A stretch of 64,000 nt of DNA from UBA3478 sp049596955 (GTDB lineage Bacteria > Bacteroidota > Bacteroidia > Flavobacteriales > Flavobacteriaceae): the NCBI GenBank assembly GCA_049596955.1, contig JBMYMD010000008.1:21210-85209 (forward strand), given 5' to 3'. The position numbers and the translations under genes were made by a program. This document shows, in pieces, positions 52,422-59,844 of the stretch. A model generated the notes under the pieces. That model was not told where the DNA came from and ran no database searches. It was given only the letters and a program-made list of their open reading frames with translations. Position 1 is the stretch's first letter. Each line of letters starts with the position of its first letter.

Positions 52422-54752
52422 ATGGGAAAATACGTGTGGGGAAAAGTAGAAGAATACTGGAAATTCATTAAAATTTTCTGGGCTGTTATGCTTCTGTTTA
52501 TTCTTATAGGGGCATCTTTTTTTATCATCGCTTCCAAAGGAGGATTTGGACCAATGCCCACCTTTGAGCGTTTGGAAAATCCAGAGACCAACCTGGCTTC
52601 TGAATTTATATCAGCCGACGGAATCACCTTTGGAAAATTGTTCTTGAGCGACAATAGAACGCCGGTTTTTATTGAAGAGTTGCCAGACCATCTCATTGAA
52701 GCTTTGATTGCTACAGAAGACGTTAGGTTTTATAAACATTCGGGCATAGATGCTAGAGGAACGTTTCGCGCATTGCTCTTTTTGGGATCTCGTGGAGGCG
52801 CTAGTACAATTAGCCAACAGCTTTCAAGACAGTTATTTGTAGGTGTAAGATCGAGAAACCTAAAAGAAGCTATTTTACAAAAATTAAAAGAATGGGTAAT
52901 TGCCGTGCAACTCGAAAGGAACTACACCAAAGAGGAAATCATTGAAATGTACCTCAACAACTATGATTTCAATTACAATGCTGACGGAATTCGTTCAGCT
53001 TCTCGTATTTATTTTGGCAAAGAACCTTCAGCTCTTAAAATAGAAGAAGGCGCAATGCTAGTGGGGATGCTTAAAAACTCATCCTACTACAATCCGATAA
53101 GAAGAACAGAATTAGTACTCGATAGACGAAACACTGTTTTAAATCAAATGGAGAAATACAGAAAAATCTCAAAAAAGCAGCGGGATTCGCTTAAAGCATT
53201 ACCAATAGAATTAAACTTTCAACCCGAATCTCATCGTCAAGGCTTAGCTACATACTTTAGAATGTACATGCAGAGTTGGTTGTCCAAATGGGTAAAAGAA
53301 AACTTTAAGAGTGATGGTAGCCCATATAATATCTACAAAGACGGTTTAAAGGTGTACACAACAATTGATTCGAGGCTACAGGAAAACGCAGAAAAGGCAA
53401 TGATTGGGCATTTAAAAAATCTTCAAGAAGCCTTTTTTAGACAAAATAATAAAGAGACCAATCCAACGGCTCCTTTTGTAGAATTAGAACAAGAGGTCAT
53501 AGATGGAATCATAAACAGATCGATGAAAAACAGTAACCGATGGAGAAAACTCAAACAGCTCGGAAAACCTGAAGATGAAATTAAGGCAAGTTTTTACAAG
53601 CCTGTAGAGATGAAGGTTTTTGATTATGACAGCCCGAGAAATGAGAGAGACACCTTGCTCTCACCAATGGATTCACTTCTGTTATACAAATCGTATCTCA
53701 GGTCGGCGATGATGAGTTTAAATCCTAAAAATGGTCACGTTAAATCCTGGGTTGGAGGAGTAGATTACAAGCACTTCCAATACGATAATGTATTTCAAGG
53801 CACCCGACAAGTAGGATCAACTTTTAAACCTTTTGTTTACACAGCGGCCATAGATCAGCTCAGAATGTCTCCTTGTGACTCTCTGCCAGATGTGCAGTAT
53901 TGTATAGCCCCAATGAAACACGGCAATGTTGAAGCGTGGTGTCCAAAGAATTCAGGAAGCAAATACAGCGGAGGAAATAGAACACTTAAAAACGCATTAG
54001 CCAATTCGATTAACACAGTGACAGCCCAACTTATTGACCGTGTAGGCCCTGGTTCAGTGGCATCAATTGCCAAGGAAATGGGAGTCAGCAGTTATATCCC
54101 TAAGGTTCCCTCAATAGCATTAGGAACCCCGGATATCAATGTAATGGAATTGGTTGCTGCGTACGGGACTTTTGCTAATGAAGGGGTATTTACCAAACCT
54201 GTGGTAGTTACTCGAATAGAAGATAGAAACGGTGTTGAAATTTACAATCACGTTCCCCAAACAAAAGATGTATTGAGTAAGGAAATCGCCTACACCATTG
54301 TCAAATTGCTAGAAGGTGTCACAGAGGCAGGTTCAGGAATGCGTCTTAGACATGACGTTGCTGTAGACAACGAAGTGTATAAAGATGTGGTCACTGGATA
54401 TCCCTACATGTTTGAAAACCCAATTGCAGGGAAAACAGGAACAACACAAAATCATTCGGATGGATGGTTTATGGGCATGGTGCCCAATTTAGTGACCGGT
54501 GTTTGGGTTGGAGCAGAAGACCGATCGGTACATTTTGACAATATTGCATATGGACAAGGGGCAACGATGGCCTTACCAATCTGGGCAAATTACATGAAGA
54601 TGAATTATGAAAATCCAGAGATTGGAATTTCAATGGAAGAATTTGTCATGCCTGAAAATTTTGATATGCGCGTGGACTGTTCTGTGCCCGAACTTGAAGA
54701 TGTAGAAATTGAACTCGATGACGACGATTTAGATTTAGAATCCTTTGAATAA
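52422..54752 (+). CDS. Penicillin-binding protein 1A
   Basis: This bifunctional peptidoglycan synthase has a membrane anchor at residues about 15-38. The GT51 glycosyltransferase follows (ATEDVRFYKHSGIDARGTFRAL, GGASTISQQLSRQL). The transpeptidase has the SxxK motif in GSTFKPF, SxN in SINTVTAQL and KTG in IAGKTGTTQNHSDGWF. Length 776 residues. The acidic C-terminus (DVEIELDDDDLDLESFE) is notable. It overlaps the CoA transferase start by 8 bp, so its operon joins cell-wall, gliding and metabolism genes. Confidence 0.94.
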   Translation: MGKYVWGKVEEYWKFIKIFWAVMLLFILIGASFFIIASKGGFGPMPTFERLENPETNLASEFISADGITFGKLFLSDNRTPVFIEELPDHLIEALIATEDVRFYKHSGIDARGTFRALLFLGSRGGASTISQQLSRQLFVGVRSRNLKEAILQKLKEWVIAVQLERNYTKEEIIEMYLNNYDFNYNADGIRSASRIYFGKEPSALKIEEGAMLVGMLKNSSYYNPIRRTELVLDRRNTVLNQMEKYRKISKKQRDSLKALPIELNFQPESHRQGLATYFRMYMQSWLSKWVKENFKSDGSPYNIYKDGLKVYTTIDSRLQENAEKAMIGHLKNLQEAFFRQNNKETNPTAPFVELEQEVIDGIINRSMKNSNRWRKLKQLGKPEDEIKASFYKPVEMKVFDYDSPRNERDTLLSPMDSLLLYKSYLRSAMMSLNPKNGHVKSWVGGVDYKHFQYDNVFQGTRQVGSTFKPFVYTAAIDQLRMSPCDSLPDVQYCIAPMKHGNVEAWCPKNSGSKYSGGNRTLKNALANSINTVTAQLIDRVGPGSVASIAKEMGVSSYIPKVPSIALGTPDINVMELVAAYGTFANEGVFTKPVVVTRIEDRNGVEIYNHVPQTKDVLSKEIAYTIVKLLEGVTEAGSGMRLRHDVAVDNEVYKDVVTGYPYMFENPIAGKTGTTQNHSDGWFMGMVPNLVTGVWVGAEDRSVHFDNIAYGQGATMALPIWANYMKMNYENPEIGISMEEFVMPENFDMRVDCSVPELEDVEIELDDDDLDLESFE

Positions 54753-55437
54753 ACAAGTACACACTAAAGAAGAGGTATTAGCCGGTCTAGAACAGGGAAT
54801 GACCATTATGTTCGGAGGTTTTGGTCTGTGTGGGATTCCAGAAAAGAGTATTGGTTTTATATCAGAAACAAACTTAGGAGGCTTTCACTGTATTTCAAAT
54901 AATGCTGGAGTAGACGACTTTGGGTTGGGTATATTACTCAACAAAAGACAGGTCCATAAAATGACAGCTTCTTATGTAGGAGAAAATGCCGAATTCGAAA
55001 GACAGCTCATTGCAGGCGAACTCGAGGTAGATTTAATTCCGCAGGGAACTCTTGCAGAGCGGTGTCGAGCAGCTCAAGCTGGAATACCCGCTTTTTATAC
55101 TCCTGCAGGATATGGAACAGAAGTGGCCGAAGGAAAAGAAAGTCGAAACTTCAACGGAAAGAACTACATCTTAGAAGAAGCCTTTGTCGCTGATTTTGCC
55201 TTTGTAAAAGCATGGAAAGCAGATACTGCGGGAAATTTGATTTTTAAGGCCACAGCGCGAAATTTCAATCCACTCATGTGTGGAGCAGCTAAAATCACTG
55301 TAGTAGAAACAGAGGAGTTATATCCCGAAGGAGCATTAAATCCAAATGAAATTCATATTCCTGGTATATTAGTCGACAGACTATACCTCGGAAGCGCTTA
55401 TGAAAAGCGTATTGAAAAGTTAACGGTTCAAGAATAG
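54745..55437 (+). CDS. 3-oxoacid CoA-transferase subunit A
   Basis: This is the alpha subunit of an SCOT/acetoacetyl-CoA transferase that moves CoA between succinyl-CoA and acetoacetate-type acids. Family features: GMTIMFGGFGLCGIPE, SNNAGVDDFGLGILL and ELEVDLIPQGTLAERCRAAQAGIPAFYTPAGYGT. The TTG start overlaps the PBP1A stop by 8 bp. Subunit B starts 1 bp after the stop. Confidence 0.93.
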   Translation: MNKQVHTKEEVLAGLEQGMTIMFGGFGLCGIPEKSIGFISETNLGGFHCISNNAGVDDFGLGILLNKRQVHKMTASYVGENAEFERQLIAGELEVDLIPQGTLAERCRAAQAGIPAFYTPAGYGTEVAEGKESRNFNGKNYILEEAFVADFAFVKAWKADTAGNLIFKATARNFNPLMCGAAKITVVETEELYPEGALNPNEIHIPGILVDRLYLGSAYEKRIEKLTVQE

Positions 55438-55438
55438 G

Positions 55439-56092
55439 ATGCTGACTAAAGACCAAATCGCACAGCGAATCGCAAAAGAGTTAAAAGATGGCTATTACGT
55501 CAATCTCGGAATAGGAATCCCAACTCTTGTAGCCAATTACATTCCAAAAGACATTAAGGTGGCATTTCAGAGCGAGAACGGCATTATTGGCATGGGTCCT
55601 TTCCCGACCAAAAGCCAGGTTGACCCAGATTTAATCAACGCGGGAAAGCAAACGATAACGGCTCTTAAAGGTGCATCATATTTTGATTCTGCGATGAGCT
55701 TCTCTATGATACGAGGTCAGCATGTAGACCTCACTGTTTTAGGGGCCATGGAAGTGGCTCAAAATGGAGACATTGCCAATTGGAAGATTCCCAATAAGCT
55801 GATAAAGGGAATGGGCGGTGCAATGGATTTGGTAGCCTCAGCGGAGCAGATCATTGTCGCGATGATGCATACCAATAAAGCAGGAGCTTCGAAACTGTTA
55901 AAGCGATGCAGCCTGCCATTAACCGGCGTACGTTGTGTCAAAATGATTGTGACCAATCTAGCAGTACTCGAAATTCGAGAAGAGCAATTTGTATTAAAGG
56001 AGCGTGCACCGGGAGTCACTGTTGATGAAATTCGAAAGGCCACACAAGGTGATTTAATCGTCGAATCTGAGGTGCCCGAAATGCAATTATAA
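55439..56092 (+). CDS. 3-oxoacid CoA-transferase subunit B
   Basis: The beta subunit carries the catalytic Glu in SENGIIGMGP. Other family features are YYVNLGIGIPTLVANYIP and GGAMDLVASAEQIIVAMMHTNKAG. The length of 217 residues is normal. It is the last gene of the RicT-gldH-PBP1A-CoA transferase run and is followed by a bidirectional stem-loop terminator. Confidence 0.94.
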   Translation: MLTKDQIAQRIAKELKDGYYVNLGIGIPTLVANYIPKDIKVAFQSENGIIGMGPFPTKSQVDPDLINAGKQTITALKGASYFDSAMSFSMIRGQHVDLTVLGAMEVAQNGDIANWKIPNKLIKGMGGAMDLVASAEQIIVAMMHTNKAGASKLLKRCSLPLTGVRCVKMIVTNLAVLEIREEQFVLKERAPGVTVDEIRKATQGDLIVESEVPEMQL

Positions 56093-56094
56093 AA

Positions 56095-56118
56095 AAGCCC
56101 CAACAGATGTTGAGGCTT
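56095..56118. terminator. Bidirectional terminator between CoA transferase and sdhB
   Basis: AAGCCCCAACA pairs with TGTTGAGGCTT with one mismatch. An A run precedes it and a T-rich stretch follows (GAATCTTTCTTTC), so it could end both convergent transcripts. Confidence 0.65.
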
Positions 56119-56141
56119 GAATCTTTCTTTCGAAGTTTGTA

Positions 56142-56894
56142 TTATTTTTTGAGTGAAGCAGAGAGGTATTCTCTATTCAATCGCGCTATATTTTCAAGGG
56201 AAATTCCTTTTGGGCATTCAACCTCACAAGCACCCGTATTGGTGCAGTTTCCAAAACCTTCTAGGTCCATTTGCTTAACCATATTAAGCACTCTTGTAGT
56301 AGCCTCTACCTGTCCCTGAGGAAGTAGAGCGTACTGAGAAACCTTGGCTGAGGTAAAGAGCATTGCTGAAGCGTTTTTACAGGCAGCAACACAAGCGCCG
56401 CATCCGATGCAAGTAGCAGCGTTAAATGATAAGTCAGCATGTTCTTTTTCAATAGGAATAGCATTGGCATCAACAGGGTTTCCTGAGGTATTAACCGAAA
56501 TATATCCGCCTGCTTGTTGAATGCGATCAAAAGCACTTCGGTCTACAATAAGGTCTTTGATAACCGGGAAGGCTGCAGCTCTAAAAGGCTCTACGGTAAT
56601 GGTATCTCCGTCGCTAAAGCTTCTCATATGCAATTGGCATGCTGTTGTTCTATGCTGAGGTCCGTGTGGACGACCATTAATGGTCATTGAGCAGGTGCCG
56701 CAAATTCCTTCGCGACAATCGTGATCAAATTCTACAGGCTCTTCACCTTTTGAAATAAGTTCTTCATTTAAGACGTCAATCATTTCAAGAAAAGACATGT
56801 CTGCTTCTACATGATCTAAGTCGTAAGAGACCATTGCCCCTTTAGAATTGGCGTCTTTTTGTCTCCAAACGTTCAATTTTATTTTCATAATCAA
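56142..56894 (-). CDS. sdhB: Succinate dehydrogenase iron-sulfur subunit
   Basis: This subunit passes electrons from SdhA to the membrane quinone site. The [2Fe-2S] site is CREGICGTC...CQL. The [4Fe-4S] and [3Fe-4S] ligands lie in CIGCGACVAACKN and CTNTGACEVECPKG. Length 250 residues, of the B-type (non-proteobacterial) SQR/QFR group. It is 2 bp downstream of sdhA. Confidence 0.95.
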   Translation of the reverse strand: MIMKIKLNVWRQKDANSKGAMVSYDLDHVEADMSFLEMIDVLNEELISKGEEPVEFDHDCREGICGTCSMTINGRPHGPQHRTTACQLHMRSFSDGDTITVEPFRAAAFPVIKDLIVDRSAFDRIQQAGGYISVNTSGNPVDANAIPIEKEHADLSFNAATCIGCGACVAACKNASAMLFTSAKVSQYALLPQGQVEATTRVLNMVKQMDLEGFGNCTNTGACEVECPKGISLENIARLNREYLSASLKK

Positions 56895-56896
56895 CT

Positions 56897-58900
56897 CTAT
56901 TTGTATGATCGTGTTTTCAATTCGATATTTTCATACACCAAGTCTTCTCGGTGTAAAACAGCCTCTGAGGGTGTGCCTTTATATTCCCAAGCAGCCGTGT
57001 ATTTGTATTGCTCATCGTCTCTTAAGGCCTCTCCTTCTTCGGTTTGGTATTCTTCTCTAAAGTGCCCCCCACAAGATTCATTGCGCTCTAGGGCGTCTTT
57101 GGCAAAGAGCTCTCCTAATTCTAGGAAATCAGCCACTTTTCCGGCTTTTTCCAGTTCTTGATTTTTAGAATCAAGCATTCCTGGTACTTTGACGTTTTCC
57201 CAGAAGTCTGCTCGGAGCGCAGCGATTTCTGAAATAGCCTCTTTAAGCTCTTTTTCATTACGAGACATACCGCATTTGTTCCACATGATTTTACCCAATT
57301 TCTTGTGGTAATAATCTACAGAGTGCTTTCCTGAACCTGACATCAGTTTTTCTAATTTTTCTCTTACAGCCTCTTCGGCTTGCACAAATTCTTCTGTCTC
57401 TGTAGAAATTGCACCTGTTCGAATGTCGTCACTTAGGTAATCTCCTATAGTGTAAGGCAGTACGAAATAACCGTCTGCGAGGCCTTGCATTAATGCTGAA
57501 GCTCCTAGGCGATTGGCTCCGTGATCACTAAAGTTAGCTTCACCCGCTGCATAACAACCAGGAATGCTCGTCATAAGGTTGTAATCAACCCACAATCCGC
57601 CCATAGCGTAATGCACTGCTGGATAAATCTTCATCGGAGTCTTGTATGGGTTTTCATCTGCGATTTTCTCGTACATCTGAAAGAGGTTTCCATATTTAGC
57701 CTCTACAATGGCTTCACCTAGAGCTCTTACTTCGGCATCACTTGCGTCTTTTCGACCTGAGGTGTTGGCCTTTTCACGTCCGTAACGCATGATGGCTGCA
57801 TCAAAATCTAAGTATACCGCTTCGCCAGTTTTATTGACGCCATAACCTGCATCACAACGCTCTTTGGCCGCTCTTGAGGCTACATCTCTCGGCACTAAAT
57901 TTCCGAAAGCCGGGTAACGACGTTCTAAATAATAATCCCTGTCTTCTTCTGCGATTTGTGTAGGCTTTAATTTGCCTTCACGAATGGCCTGAGCATCTTC
58001 TATTTTTTTCGGAACCCAAATTCTTCCATCGTTTCGGAGTGATTCAGACATAAGTGTCAGCTTAGACTGATGATCTCCAGAAACAGGAATACAGGTAGGG
58101 TGAATTTGCGTGTAACAAGGGTTCGCAAAATAAGCACCTTTTTTATGGGCTCTCCAAGCTGCAGTCACATTTGCTCCCATACAATAGGTCGAGAGGTAGA
58201 AAAGATTACCATACCCACCAGTGGCTAAAACTACCGCATGAGCAGCATGGCGCTCTAATTTTCCACTGACCAAATCTCTTGCAATAATACCGCGGGCCTT
58301 ACCGTCTACTAACACCAAATCAAGCATTTCATGACGGGTGAAGGATTGAATTTTCCCCCTCTGAATTTGTCGGTTCATCGCAGAATAAGCACCTAATAAC
58401 AACTGCTGACCGGTTTGACCTTTAGCATAAAAGGTTCTTGAAACCTGTACTCCTCCAAAAGAACGATTGTCTAGAAGACCTCCGTATTCTCTGGCAAAAG
58501 GAACTCCTTGGGCCACACATTGATCAATGATATTAGTTGAGACTTGGGCAAGACGATAAACATTTGCCTCTCGAGAACGATAGTCACCTCCTTTGATGGT
58601 GTCATAGAACAAGCGGTAAACACTATCTCCATCTCCTTGGTAATTCTTTGCAGCATTTACACCCCCTTGAGCAGCAATAGAGTGTGCTCTACGCGGGGAG
58701 TCTTGATAACAAAACGTCTTGACGTTGTAACCGAGTTCAGCCAAGGTAGCAGACGCAGAGGCCCCCGCTAGACCTGTTCCAACGACGATGATATCAATAT
58801 TTCTTTTGTTGGCAGGGTTGACTAAGTTGATTTGATCTTTATGCTTGTTCCATTTTTCAGCCAAAGGACCTGCTGGAATTTTTGAATCTAATGTTGCCAT
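56897..58900 (-). CDS. sdhA: Succinate dehydrogenase flavoprotein subunit
   Basis: This subunit carries covalent FAD and oxidises succinate to fumarate. The FAD site is VVGTGLAGASASATLAELGY with the linker His in HSIAAQGGVNAAKNY. The active-site region includes HPTCIPVSGDHQSKL and the C-terminal half is intact (667 residues, normal for the B-type). It lies between sdhC and sdhB with 2-bp gaps. Confidence 0.96.
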   Translation of the reverse strand: MATLDSKIPAGPLAEKWNKHKDQINLVNPANKRNIDIIVVGTGLAGASASATLAELGYNVKTFCYQDSPRRAHSIAAQGGVNAAKNYQGDGDSVYRLFYDTIKGGDYRSREANVYRLAQVSTNIIDQCVAQGVPFAREYGGLLDNRSFGGVQVSRTFYAKGQTGQQLLLGAYSAMNRQIQRGKIQSFTRHEMLDLVLVDGKARGIIARDLVSGKLERHAAHAVVLATGGYGNLFYLSTYCMGANVTAAWRAHKKGAYFANPCYTQIHPTCIPVSGDHQSKLTLMSESLRNDGRIWVPKKIEDAQAIREGKLKPTQIAEEDRDYYLERRYPAFGNLVPRDVASRAAKERCDAGYGVNKTGEAVYLDFDAAIMRYGREKANTSGRKDASDAEVRALGEAIVEAKYGNLFQMYEKIADENPYKTPMKIYPAVHYAMGGLWVDYNLMTSIPGCYAAGEANFSDHGANRLGASALMQGLADGYFVLPYTIGDYLSDDIRTGAISTETEEFVQAEEAVREKLEKLMSGSGKHSVDYYHKKLGKIMWNKCGMSRNEKELKEAISEIAALRADFWENVKVPGMLDSKNQELEKAGKVADFLELGELFAKDALERNESCGGHFREEYQTEEGEALRDDEQYKYTAAWEYKGTPSEAVLHREDLVYENIELKTRSYK

Positions 58901-58902
58901 GT

Positions 58903-59571
58903 TTAAAATTGATTAAGGTGGTGAAACAAGGCGATAAAGGCGAAACCTGCTGGAATACCTATCGAAAACAAGGTCGCAAATGATTTCAAAGCCTTACCGA
59001 GTTTATTATCTAATCCAAGTGTTTGTAATGAAGAGGTGAATCCGTGTAACAAGTGCAGGGCCAACAAAAAGAATGCAAACACATAAATTGCGGTGCGTTC
59101 AATCGTTGCGAACTTTAAAACGGTGTAAGCATAGTAGCGCTCCTCATCTACAGGCAATTGTTCGACGTATTTATAACTCATTTCGTGTACCCAGAAGTCG
59201 TACATGTGAAGACCGATAAAAGCTAAAATTACTGCTCCAGAAAGAATCATATTCCTAGAAATCCAACTGCTGTTTTTTGATTTCCCACTGACTTTATAAC
59301 TTACCGTACCGCGCGCTTTGTTGTTCTGAATTTCAAGTACAAAGCCCATCACAAAGTGAACGATAACACCAGCGATTAAAACGGGCTGAAGTACAAATTG
59401 TACCAAACCATTGTATCCCATAAAATGAGACCATTGATTATAGATTTCTTCTGAAAAAACAGAGGCGAGATTAATCGCGAAGTGTAGGCTTAAAAAGGAG
59501 ATTAAAAATAATCCCGACAAAGCCATAACAATCTTTCTTAACAAAGAAGACTTAAACATAATTGTTGTCAA
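58903..59571 (-). CDS. sdhC: Succinate dehydrogenase cytochrome b558 subunit
   Basis: The protein has 222 residues and five hydrophobic helices, as in the single-subunit two-haem anchors of B-type enzymes. Candidate haem ligands are the His in LHFAIN, VHFVMGF, LHMYDF and LHLLHGF. It starts MTTIMFKSSLLRKIVMALSG; the fifth residue Met is an alternative start. It is the first gene of sdhCAB. Confidence 0.9.
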   Translation of the reverse strand: MTTIMFKSSLLRKIVMALSGLFLISFLSLHFAINLASVFSEEIYNQWSHFMGYNGLVQFVLQPVLIAGVIVHFVMGFVLEIQNNKARGTVSYKVSGKSKNSSWISRNMILSGAVILAFIGLHMYDFWVHEMSYKYVEQLPVDEERYYAYTVLKFATIERTAIYVFAFFLLALHLLHGFTSSLQTLGLDNKLGKALKSFATLFSIGIPAGFAFIALFHHLNQF

Positions 59572-59591
59572 TTAATTGATTAAAACCATAA

Positions 59592-59599
59592 CAAATGTA
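59592..59599 (-). promoter_or_regulatory. Promoter for sdhCAB
   Basis: Minus-strand TACATTTG matches TAnnTTTG, with TTGC (plus strand GCAA, 59619-59622) exactly 19 bp upstream as a near-match to the TTTG -33 element. It lies 20 nt before the ATG. Confidence 0.68.
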
Positions 59600-59739
59600 A
59601 ACCCCAACAAGGTCTTAAGCAACGTTGAGCCCTAAAATAAAATCTGTATAGTTTAATTCTAAATAATTCCGTAAATACTTGAATATCAATTAGATGAAAC
59701 CTATTTTTAAAAAAATTATAAAAAGGCTAAACAGAAATT

Positions 59740-59823
59740 ATGACAAAAGCCCAGGCATTTGTTGTAAAAACAGAGCTTAAGCGCAAAGCGAACACAGGTG
59801 TAAAAGACAAAATCCGCTTGTGA
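59740..59823 (+). other. Possible 27-residue small ORF
   Basis: ATG at 59740 to TGA at 59821 would encode a basic 27-residue peptide beginning MTKAQAFVVKT. Its stop lies in the loop of the terminator hairpin below. A second small frame (59694-59780) overlaps it. No promoter box is convincing; this may be chance. Confidence 0.2.
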
Positions 59824-59837
59824 AAAGCGGATTTTGT
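59807..59837 (-). terminator. Terminator of the BNR protein gene
   Basis: A perfect 13-bp stem (59807-59819 with 59825-59837) encloses a 5-nt loop. Read on the minus strand the stem ends with TTTTGT followed by CTTTTA. It lies 8 bp after the stop of the BNR gene. Confidence 0.8.
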
Positions 59838-59844
59838 TTAACGT

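Noticed and set aside
55759..56103. Minus-strand frame of 114 residues over CoA-transferase subunit B
   Set aside because: It is antisense to a well-recognised gene and runs through the terminator.
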